From positions 1-10,022 of the forward strand of contig JAKFYM010000375.1 of NCBI GenBank assembly GCA_021730855.1: a DNA stretch of 10,022 nt, given 5' to 3'. The stretch comes from Bdellovibrionales bacterium (GTDB lineage Bacteria > Bdellovibrionota > UBA1018 > CAIPTA01). Made by a program: the position numbers and the translations under genes. The notes below the pieces were generated by a model. That model was not told where the DNA came from. It worked only from the letters and a program-made list of their open reading frames with translations, and made no database searches. Positions 1 to 5,478 of this stretch are shown here, in pieces. The stretch's first letter is position 1; each line of letters begins with the position of its first letter.

Positions 1-1605
1 GTAGGGGTGGGGGAGGCGGCCTATGGCTCGATCAGTCCCTCTCTCCTGGCCGACCTTTATCCCAAGAGCGTGCGGGGGCGGATTTTTGCGATCTTTTTTA
101 TGGCCATTCCCGTGGGCAGCGCCCTTGGCTACCTGCTCGGAGGCTTTTTGGAGAAGGCCGTGGGCTGGCGACAGGCTTTTTTTGTGGCGGGGCTGCCAGG
201 GGTGCTTCTTGCGGCGGCGCTACTTTTCCTGAAGGAGCCTAAGCGAGGGGCCTTTGATACGGAGGACATTAAGATTCCCGCGCGCGATGCCTACCGCGCC
301 CTGGCCCGCAATATAAATTATGTGCTCACCGTGCTCGGCTATTGTGCCTATACCTTCGTGCTCGGGGGAATTGCGGTCTGGATTCCGCACTATATGGTGC
401 GCTATTTGAGCGTGGAAGCCGCGAATGGGGCGATGGTCTTCGGTGGGATCACCGTGGCGGCGGGATTTCTCGGAACCATTCTTGGGGGAGCCTGGGCCGA
501 TCGCTGGGCCAAGCGGGGCACGGATGCGTACCTGAAGCTCTCGGCCCTTTCGATGTTCGTGGCACTGCCCATCTATGTCTTGATTCTAGAACAGCGCTCC
601 TTCTCTGTGTTTTGCGTCCTGATTTTTTTCCTCGAGTTTTTGCTCTTCCTCAGCACCAGCCCGATCAATGCGCAGGTGGTGAATGTGGTGCCTTCCTCGA
701 TCCGCGCCACGGCGAACGCCTTCTCGATTTTCGCGATTCATCTACTGGGCGACGCCATCTCTCCCACCTTGGTGGGCATTGTCTCCGACTATTCCAACCT
801 GCATAGCGGGATGTTGATTTTCACCCTGGGGATTTTTCTCGCGGGCGCGATTTGGACGTACAAAATCATTTTCCACTGGGAAGCGATGCCCTGGCCGGAG
901 GGCGCCCTACGCTTGCCGTCTTACCAATGCCATCGCGGCTACCATCCGGCAGGAGTGCAGGAGAACACCCTTGCGGCTTTTCGTGGGGCAGCCGAAGCGG
1001 GCGCCACCATGGTGGAGCTCGATGTGCGCTTGGCAGGGGATGGGGAAGTGGTGGTGGTGCATGATAGCGATATCCAGCGGATTTCGGGCCAGGCCGGTTG
1101 GGTGAATGCCCTCTCTGCTCAGGCCCTGAAGGAACGGGCGAGGGTGCCCACCTTGCGTGAGGTGCTGCTGGACCCCGCCTGCCGGGGACTCTTTGTGAAT
1201 GTGGAGATCAAGTCCACGAGGGCGCGTACGGATGGGATCGAGGCCGCCGTGGCCAGGGTGATCGAGGAGACGGGAAGTGCAGGGCGGGTGCTTTTTTCCA
1301 GCTTCAATCCTCTCGCCCTCCGCCGTCTCTCCCGCTTTCTGCCCAACGTGCCGAGAGCCTTGCTCGTGACCCAGGAACGCGCAGAGAAAAATGCCTTTTA
1401 TCTGCGACGAATGCTGCTGGCCTTTCTGGCGAGGCCGCATATGCTGAATCTAGATTACCGGGATTATTCTGCCGGCATGGCGGCTGCGCTGGCGGGACGG
1501 AAGGTGCCCGTGGCCCTCTGGACAGTAGAGGAGCCCGAGCAGGCTAAAAAATTTCTGGCCATGGGCGCGGCCAGCATCATTTCCCCCTTAGCGAGAGTCT
1601 CATGA
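1..1605 (+). CDS. Spinster-like MFS transporter fused to a C-terminal glycerophosphodiester phosphodiesterase domain (5' partial)
   Basis: The reading frame is open from base 1, so the start and about the first three to four membrane helices lie outside the window. Residues are numbered from the Met codon at position 7. Residues 1-290 are a major facilitator carrier from the end of TM4 through TM12. The segment GEAAYGSISPSLLADLYPK and the following AIPVGSALGYLLGG match the Spinster branch, and GGAWADRWAKR (about 160-170) is the second MFS loop motif. Residues about 304-532 are a GDPD domain. It shows HRG (309-311) with EN (319-320), ELDVR (337-341), HD (352-353), VEIK (399-402), SSFNP (431-435) and LWTVEE (504-509), so the usual metal and catalytic residues are present. 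A 12-helix MFS ends in the cytoplasm, so this phosphodiesterase should be cytoplasmic, like UgpQ rather than periplasmic GlpQ. The inferred role is import of a glycerophosphodiester or lysophospholipid and its cleavage towards glycerol-3-phosphate. The true substrate is unknown. The stop overlaps the next gene. Confidence 0.9.
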   Translation, partial: VGVGEAAYGSISPSLLADLYPKSVRGRIFAIFFMAIPVGSALGYLLGGFLEKAVGWRQAFFVAGLPGVLLAAALLFLKEPKRGAFDTEDIKIPARDAYRALARNINYVLTVLGYCAYTFVLGGIAVWIPHYMVRYLSVEAANGAMVFGGITVAAGFLGTILGGAWADRWAKRGTDAYLKLSALSMFVALPIYVLILEQRSFSVFCVLIFFLEFLLFLSTSPINAQVVNVVPSSIRATANAFSIFAIHLLGDAISPTLVGIVSDYSNLHSGMLIFTLGIFLAGAIWTYKIIFHWEAMPWPEGALRLPSYQCHRGYHPAGVQENTLAAFRGAAEAGATMVELDVRLAGDGEVVVVHDSDIQRISGQAGWVNALSAQALKERARVPTLREVLLDPACRGLFVNVEIKSTRARTDGIEAAVARVIEETGSAGRVLFSSFNPLALRRLSRFLPNVPRALLVTQERAEKNAFYLRRMLLAFLARPHMLNLDYRDYSAGMAAALAGRKVPVALWTVEEPEQAKKFLAMGAASIISPLARVS

Positions 1606-2429
1606 ACAGTTTTTATCGCAGTAAATCGGCCAAGTCTCAGCATCCCTGGATTGAAAGCATCGCCTTTGACCCGCTTCCGCAGAAAGAGGTGCTGCTCGGA
1701 GTGCTCGACCGCGTGCAGAGTGAGTGCCGCCAGCGCATTCGCCAGGGCGGGAAACCAGTGACCGTCGTCTTCGACCTGGACTCTACGATCTTCGATGTGA
1801 AGCCGAGAACTTTACGTATCCTCAAGGAATTTGCGCTGGGCTCAAAGGCAAGAGCTCTCTCAGAGGACATAGCCGAGTGGTGCCTCTCCCTCCAGTCTCA
1901 CGACTTGCTTTATACCCTAGAGGAGAGTGCCCGAGCGAATCAGGTGCCCGGCTCCGAAGAGGTGGTGCGTTCTTTCATGAAGGAGGCTTTCCAGTTCTGG
2001 CGGACGCGCTTCTTTAGCCATGCCTACCTCACGATGGACCAGCCGGCCCCCGGTGCCGTGGACTTTGCGAATCGAGTGGTGGATCTTGGTGCCACCGCCA
2101 TTTACCTCACCGGCCGCGATTGGCCGGGGATGGGAAGAGGGACGCAGAGCATGCTAGAGTTCCATGGCTTTCCAGTGGACGCACGGGCGAGCAAACTCCT
2201 GATGAAGCCTAATGCTGGGCTTGATGATGCCGATTTCAAGGATGAGGCCCTCCGTGAGTTGAGGGTGGATGGAAATGCCGTTGCGCTTTTCGACAATGAG
2301 CCGGCGAATTTTCATGTCTTTGAAAAGAATTTTCCGGAAGCCTGGCTTATTTTCTATCATTCGAATTGCTCGACGAAGGAAGCGAGAACGGTAAAGCGCG
2401 TTTATCGGGTGGACAGTTTTTTGCTCTAG
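1602..2429 (+). CDS. HAD-superfamily phosphatase
   Basis: A 275-residue soluble protein with no signal peptide or membrane helix, so cytoplasmic. HAD motifs appear in order: VVFDLDST (55-62) with nucleophile Asp58 and acid/base Asp60, YLTGR (168-172) as motif II with Thr170, KLLMKPN (198-204) as motif III Lys, and ALFDNEP (228-234) as motif IV. A helical cap-like insertion lies at about residues 65-150. The family uses an Asp-phosphate intermediate and Mg2+ to remove phosphate from small molecules; the substrate cannot be read from the sequence. The ATG at 1602 overlaps the upstream stop (ATGA), which argues for translational coupling and a shared pathway. Because the upstream protein carries a phosphodiesterase domain that releases a phosphomonoester, this enzyme may dephosphorylate that product. 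That is inference. A related possibility is a lipoprotein-e(P4)-like acid phosphatase fold, but the lipobox is absent. Confidence 0.85.
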   Translation: MNSFYRSKSAKSQHPWIESIAFDPLPQKEVLLGVLDRVQSECRQRIRQGGKPVTVVFDLDSTIFDVKPRTLRILKEFALGSKARALSEDIAEWCLSLQSHDLLYTLEESARANQVPGSEEVVRSFMKEAFQFWRTRFFSHAYLTMDQPAPGAVDFANRVVDLGATAIYLTGRDWPGMGRGTQSMLEFHGFPVDARASKLLMKPNAGLDDADFKDEALRELRVDGNAVALFDNEPANFHVFEKNFPEAWLIFYHSNCSTKEARTVKRVYRVDSFLL

Positions 2430-2570
2430 GAAAGCCGTCGCGGCAAGCGATTGCGGCTGCAGTTAGCGGATGCCGTTCGCGGTTCGCGGTTTCGCGGCAC
2501 GCGGTTGGCCGCTAGCTGTTGCGGATGCGGCTGGCAGCTAGCGGCGCGGTTAGCGGTTTTGCGGTTGCTC
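2430..2570 (+). repeat. GC-rich GCGGTT-type repeat block, copy A
   Basis: Non-coding DNA directly after the HAD phosphatase stop. The core from about 2479 starts GCGGTTCGCGGTTT and continues as degenerate heptamer-like GCGGTTN units, running through GCGGCACGCGGTTGG and a GCTAGCTGTTGCGGATGC segment. The first 14 bases of the core are identical to copy C, and about 55 bases align with only a few differences. The leading part (GAAAGCCG then GCGGCAAGCG) also recurs before copy C. Copy B between them is the same family in inverted orientation. No promoter or T-tract terminator is evident. Confidence 0.8.
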
Positions 2571-2594
2571 AGCTTGGGCTAGCGCCCGCTGAGC
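2567..2594. other. Strong nested hairpin at the 3' end of the bS23-like gene
   Basis: GCTCAGC (2567-2573) pairs with GCTGAGC (2588-2594). Inside it, GGGC (2576-2579) pairs with GCCC (2584-2587) around a TAGC loop, leaving a two-base TT bulge. The 11 paired bases span the TAG stop (2579-2581, minus strand) of the four-helix-bundle gene and the edge of repeat copy A. Neither strand has a T-run after the stem, so it is not a classical intrinsic terminator. It could still slow or end transcription arriving from either side, or mark the end of the repeat unit. Confidence 0.6.
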
Positions 2595-2932
2595 TTGTAG
2601 ACGCTTGCTGCTAGGTGATCTAGCTTGTCTGTCACTTTCTTCATGGCATCAATTTCCATATCCGCTATGGCCTGCATTTCCCGGATAGAGCCAAAGGCTA
2701 TGGTGAAGAATTTTTCTCTATCCTTCTTGGTTCTCTTTCCCCAGCCTTCTGCCAGATTTAAGACCACGCTTGAACTGGCTCTCTGCAGTTGATCTTTCAG
2801 ATCTGCCGGGAGCTGGATGCTTTTGCATTCTTGGTAGAGGGTGACTGCTAACCGCCCCGTCCGCCGCGAACCGCATCGGCAACGGCTATCCGCCAACGGC
2901 GTGCCGCTAAACAGCGAACCGTGAACTGCCAC
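2579..2932 (-). CDS. Four-helix-bundle (bS23/IVP-like) protein with repeat-derived N-terminus
   Basis: The open frame gives 117 residues, but only about residues 27-117 look like the family. The core LKDQLQRASSSVVLNLAEG (45-63), then KKDREKFFTIAFGSIRE (69-85) and the closing helix match the four-helix-bundle protein family first known from intervening sequences in 23S rRNA and related to the Avd accessory protein of retroelements. Family members normally begin with a short helix about 10-15 residues before LYQECKS. Here that part and the only ATG (2932) lie in repeat copy B, and residues 1-26 (Cys/Arg/Gly-rich) look like translated repeat. The real start is therefore uncertain, and the gene may be a 5'-eroded relic. 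Molecular function is unknown; members tend to be RNA-binding or oligomeric. A second, damaged homologue lies head to head on the other side of copy B. No reverse transcriptase or rRNA is nearby. Confidence 0.55.
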   Translation of the reverse strand: MAVHGSLFSGTPLADSRCRCGSRRTGRLAVTLYQECKSIQLPADLKDQLQRASSSVVLNLAEGWGKRTKKDREKFFTIAFGSIREMQAIADMEIDAMKKVTDKLDHLAASVYKLSGR

Positions 2933-2945
2933 CGCAAACCGCAGT
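2849..2945 (-). repeat. GC-rich GCGGTT-type repeat block, copy B (inverted)
   Basis: Read on the minus strand, this stretch contains GGTTCGCTGTTTAGCGGCAC, then GCCGTTGGCGG, a GATGCGG segment and GGGGCGGTTAG. It follows copies A and C in the same order with scattered substitutions. Relative to A and C it is inverted, so A-B and B-C form inverted-repeat pairs, each enclosing one bS23-like gene. It supplies the first residues of the minus-strand open frame and lies at the 5' side of both bS23-like sequences. Confidence 0.75.
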
Positions 2946-3143
2946 TTAGCCTACGAAGCAGCCATCCTCTTCCACCAGGAAGCAGCGAAGCCGAGCCCAA
3001 AGGAGAAAAAGAGATTCTACTCGATAGCCTATGGCTCCATCCGTGAATGCCAAGCGATCCTGAGAGTCCTAAGCCAAGCAAGCCTCTTCGAGCAAGCGGA
3101 TAGGATAGGAGCGCAAGTCTACCAACTGATCAAAAATACCTAA
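2946..3143 (+). pseudogene. Degraded four-helix-bundle (bS23-like) gene with internal deletion
   Basis: A plus-strand frame without a usable start codon encodes 65 residues ending in a TAA at 3141-3143. The first part, LAYEAAILFHQEAA, resembles the first family helix. It jumps straight to KPSPKEKKRFYSIAYGSIRE and a normal last helix ending VYQLIKNT. Aligned to the minus-strand homologue, QE and the FYSIA/FFTIA block share the same order, but about 28 residues are missing in frame, including the conserved DQL.RA.SS...NLAEG helix. The segment immediately 5' is repeat copy B and there is no ribosome binding site, so this is called a pseudogene. Its sequence differs clearly from the minus-strand copy, so the two are divergent paralogues rather than a recent duplication. 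Confidence 0.65.
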
Positions 3144-3151
3144 GAATCTCA

Positions 3152-3281
3152 GAAAGCCGCAAGGAAGCGGCAAGCGCAGCGCAGCCACTGCGGAGAGCGG
3201 TTCGCGGTTTAGCGGCACGCGGTTGGCAGCTAGCGGTTGCAGATGCAGGCTGGCGGAGAGCGGGGCGGTTGGCGGTTTGGC
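3152..3281 (+). repeat. GC-rich GCGGTT-type repeat block, copy C
   Basis: It begins GAAAGCCGC, includes GCGGCAAGCG and, from 3197, the core GCGGTTCGCGGTTT followed by AGCGGCACGCGGTTGG. It is a direct repeat of copy A and an inverted repeat of copy B. It ends at the gltX stop codon (3283-3285, minus strand), leaving no separate terminator between gltX and the island. Any transcription of gltX that reads through would enter this GC-rich, structure-prone DNA. Confidence 0.8.
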
Positions 3282-3282
3282 G

Positions 3283-4776
3283 CTAAAGGCTTAAGGCCGC
3301 GTCTATCCTTCTTAGTGTCTCTTCTGCTCCGAGCAGTGGCAGAACCAGCTTTAGTTCCGGTCCGTGTAGTTTTCCCGTCACGGAGGCGCGCATCGGCATA
3401 AAAAGATTTTTGCCCTTGGCGCCCGTGCTTTCTTTCACCGCATTTTGGATGGAGGAGAGCACGGCCTCGGAGGAGACGCCCTGATTTTTTTCCACCTCGT
3501 CACGGAAATTCTTGATCACCTGCTTGGCTTCGGGAGTGCTGAGCATTGTCTTCGCATCGGCCTCGAAGGCAAAGCGATCGGCATAGTAGATCTCGAGGTG
3601 GGGGCCCACTTCGGTGAGGGTGCGGAGGTTGCCTCTCACGGTGCCTAGTACTTCGAGGAACCAGGCTGCGCCCCGCACATCGGGATCCAGACCGGCGGCC
3701 TGCACGAAGGGGCGGATGCGCTGGGCAAGTTCGTTGATGTCCATGGCGCGAATGTATTCGGCATTCATCCAGGTGAGCTTGTCGTCATCAAAAACGGCCG
3801 GGGCTTTGTTGAGTTTGGTGAGGTCAAAGAGCTCCACAATTTCTGAGAGGGGGCGGATCTCTTTGCCATCCGGCGGAGACCAGCCGAGCAGGGCGATGAA
3901 ATTGATCAGGGCCTCGGGCAAAAAACCGTTGCGTAGATAGTCGTGCACCGAGGAGGCGCCCTCACGCTTGGAGAGTTTCTTTTTGTCCATGCCGAGGATC
4001 ATCGAGATGTGCGCGAATTTTGGCAGCTCCCAGCCGAACGCCTCATAGATCATCACTTGGCGGATGGTGTTGGAGAGATGGTCTTCGCCACGGATTACGT
4101 GGCTGATACGCATATAGTAATCGTCCACCACCACGGCGTAGTTATAAACGGGCATGCCGTTCGAACGGAGCACCACGAAGTCTCCCACCATTCCGGCCTT
4201 GAAGTTCACGTCCCCGCGCAGGAGGTCCTTCACCACATAGTCTTTGTAGGGCGCCTTCATACGGATCGAAAAAAGCTCTCCGCCCTTGGCGCGCGTCTCG
4301 CTGGCTTCGGCCGAGAGGAAGGTGCAGGTGCCATCATAATGGGGTTGTTTGCCGGCGGCTTTGGCGGCCTGGGCTTTGGTGTCTAGCTGGGCGTCGGTGC
4401 AGAAGCAGCGGTAGGCTCGGCCCTCGGCGAGTAGGCGCAGGGCGAGGACCTTAAACAATTCTTGGCGTTCGGATTGGCGGTAGGGGCCGTAAGCGCCGCC
4501 CTGGACCGGGCCCTCATCGGGCGTGAGCGCGAGGGAATCGATGTCCTGCAACACCATATTTTCCGAATCTCGCGTGGAGCGCACCTGGTCGGTATCTTCC
4601 ACTCGGAGGACGAGCTTGCCGTTGCTATGCCGGGCGTGCAGCCAGTTGAAGAGATGGGTGCGGGCGCCGCCTACGTGCAAATAGCCCGTGGGCGAGGGAG
4701 CGAAGCGGACGCGGTCTTCCCCTGCGAGAGGGCCGCCACCAGATTGGATGAGTTTTTGAACATCAAATTGTGCCAT
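3283..4776 (-). CDS. gltX: Glutamate--tRNA ligase
   Basis: Class I aminoacyl-tRNA synthetase that charges tRNA-Glu with glutamate in the cytoplasm. Its 497 residues fall at the long end of the usual 465-500. The Rossmann catalytic fold carries the HIGH signature as HVGG (34-37) within RFAPSPTGYLHVGGART and the KMSKS signature as KLSKR (267-271) in DKKKLSKREGA. LRVEDTD (57-63), GPYRQSER (97-104) and VIRGEDHLSNT (228-238) are typical glutamyl synthetase motifs. The C-terminal helical anticodon-binding region runs from about 330 to 497 and ends in the usual ASVTGKLHGPEL...LLG pattern. The ATG at 4776 is the only suitable start; it gives about 20 residues before the first conserved strand and has a weak ribosome site. 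A 7-bp inverted repeat flanks this ATG. The gene lies 23 nt behind carD and is probably cotranscribed with it. Whether it discriminates tRNA-Glu from tRNA-Gln was not determined. Confidence 0.97.
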   Translation of the reverse strand: MAQFDVQKLIQSGGGPLAGEDRVRFAPSPTGYLHVGGARTHLFNWLHARHSNGKLVLRVEDTDQVRSTRDSENMVLQDIDSLALTPDEGPVQGGAYGPYRQSERQELFKVLALRLLAEGRAYRCFCTDAQLDTKAQAAKAAGKQPHYDGTCTFLSAEASETRAKGGELFSIRMKAPYKDYVVKDLLRGDVNFKAGMVGDFVVLRSNGMPVYNYAVVVDDYYMRISHVIRGEDHLSNTIRQVMIYEAFGWELPKFAHISMILGMDKKKLSKREGASSVHDYLRNGFLPEALINFIALLGWSPPDGKEIRPLSEIVELFDLTKLNKAPAVFDDDKLTWMNAEYIRAMDINELAQRIRPFVQAAGLDPDVRGAAWFLEVLGTVRGNLRTLTEVGPHLEIYYADRFAFEADAKTMLSTPEAKQVIKNFRDEVEKNQGVSSEAVLSSIQNAVKESTGAKGKNLFMPMRASVTGKLHGPELKLVLPLLGAEETLRRIDAALSL

Positions 4777-4786
4777 ATGGGCACAA
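4768..4786 (-). promoter_or_regulatory. Inverted repeat spanning the gltX start codon
   Basis: TTGTGCC and GGCACAA are perfect 7-bp arms separated by five bases. On the mRNA strand the sequence reads TTGTGCC-CATAT-GGCACAA, with the first two bases of the gltX ATG in the loop and its G at the start of the 3' arm. Such a hairpin could hide the start codon or act as a protein-binding palindrome. There is no direct evidence for either, and a chance occurrence is possible. Confidence 0.45.
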
Positions 4787-4799
4787 CCTAAAGGATTTC

Positions 4800-5297
4800 T
4801 TAGACGCTGCCAAGAGCTTTGGTCAGTTCGGCTTCCACTTCGGATTCCGGCAGGGAGTTCGACATCGAGATTTCTTTCACCAAGAGGTTCTTGGCATTCT
4901 CGAACATGCGTTTTTCCCCGAAGGAGAGGTCCTTAGAGTTTTTCAGGAGATAGAGGTTGCGCAGCACTTCGGCGATTTCCTTCACCGAGCCGGTCTGGAT
5001 CTTTTCCATGTATTCCCGGAAGCGGCGGTTCCAGGTGGTGCGATCGATCTTCACTCCGCGGTCACGCAGGATGCTGTAGATCTCATCAATTTCTGTTTTG
5101 GACACGAGGGCGCGTAAGCCCACGCTGGCCGTGCCATCGGTTGGGACCATAATGGTCATCCCATTCTCGATCACTTGGAGGACGTAGAAACTTTTTTTCT
5201 TGCCCGAGATGACTTTCTCTTCGATGCGCTTGACCACGCTCACGCCGTACTTGGGGTAAACTGCATTGTCGCCAACCTTGAACATGTAATTTTCCAT
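4800..5297 (-). CDS. carD: CarD/CdnL family RNA polymerase-binding transcriptional regulator
   Basis: A 165-residue protein that binds the RNA polymerase beta subunit and stabilises open promoter complexes, known from mycobacteria and myxobacteria. The N-terminal polymerase-interaction domain starts at MFKVGDNAVYPKYGVSVV (5-22) and extends to about residue 65. The C-terminal helical DNA-binding part has TTWNRRFREYMEKIQTGS (87-104), including the conserved Trp89 that in homologues wedges into the promoter minor groove, then AEVLRNL and LSFGEKRMFENA. The longer open frame from an ATG at 5342 would add 15 residues. The start at 5297 is preferred because family members begin almost exactly here, an AGAGAGGA ribosome site lies about 10 nt upstream, and the predicted transcription start falls downstream of the 5342 ATG. 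A start at 5285 (MFKVGD) is also possible. It is the first gene of a probable carD-gltX operon. Confidence 0.92.
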   Translation of the reverse strand: MENYMFKVGDNAVYPKYGVSVVKRIEEKVISGKKKSFYVLQVIENGMTIMVPTDGTASVGLRALVSKTEIDEIYSILRDRGVKIDRTTWNRRFREYMEKIQTGSVKEIAEVLRNLYLLKNSKDLSFGEKRMFENAKNLLVKEISMSNSLPESEVEAELTKALGSV

Positions 5298-5340
5298 TCT
5301 CGGCAAATCCTCTCTCAAGACTCTGATGTAGACGGCGCCC

Positions 5341-5369
5341 ATGGTAACACTATGCGTTACCTAAGTCAA
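5341..5369 (-). promoter_or_regulatory. Candidate sigma70-type promoter for carD-gltX
   Basis: On the minus strand a -35 element TTGACT (5369-5364, 5 of 6 to TTGACA) is followed after 17 bases by a -10 element TACCAT (5346-5341, 4 of 6 to TATAAT). Transcription would start near 5334, leaving a leader of roughly 37 nt before the carD ATG at 5297 and excluding the ATG at 5342. The call comes from visual matching to the consensus and has not been tested. Confidence 0.5.
5343..5361. promoter_or_regulatory. Inverted repeat in the carD promoter spacer
   Basis: GGTAAC (5343-5348) and GTTACC (5356-5361) are perfect 6-bp arms around seven bases. They fill most of the spacer and touch the -10 element of the candidate carD promoter, a place where a bound dimer would block RNA polymerase. 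It is a plausible operator, perhaps autoregulatory, but no regulator is identified. Confidence 0.4.
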
Positions 5370-5478
5370 GACTATTAATGGTTTCGCGGCCTTGCAACGC
5401 GCCGCATCTTTGCATTAGCCTAGAAAAGCAAGGCATTCTTCGGAAAAAACACAAGCGAGCCAGGGACGGCAGGACTAT

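Noticed and set aside
2433..2445. Intrinsic terminator after the HAD phosphatase (GCCG/CGGC stem)
   Set aside because: The stem is only four pairs and no T-tract follows.
2430..3281. CRISPR array
   Set aside because: The repeats are long, imperfect, in mixed orientation and without regular unique spacers, and no cas gene is nearby.
2430..3281. Diversity-generating retroelement, suggested by Avd-like four-helix-bundle proteins
   Set aside because: There is no reverse transcriptase, no template/variable repeat pair with adenine-specific differences, and no C-type lectin target gene in the window.
3943..4386. Long plus-strand open frame opposite gltX
   Set aside because: It is antisense to a fully recognised synthetase, has no family motif, and reflects the high-GC codon pattern of the real gene.
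5298..5342. N-terminal extension of carD to the ATG at 5342
   Set aside because: Homologues start at or near MENYMFKVGD, a better ribosome site precedes 5297, and the candidate -10 element overlaps the 5342 ATG.
5392..5421. Possible mltG promoter (TTGCAA with a TAGCCT-like -10)
   Set aside because: The -10 matches only 3 of 6 bases at an 18-bp spacing, which is too weak to call.
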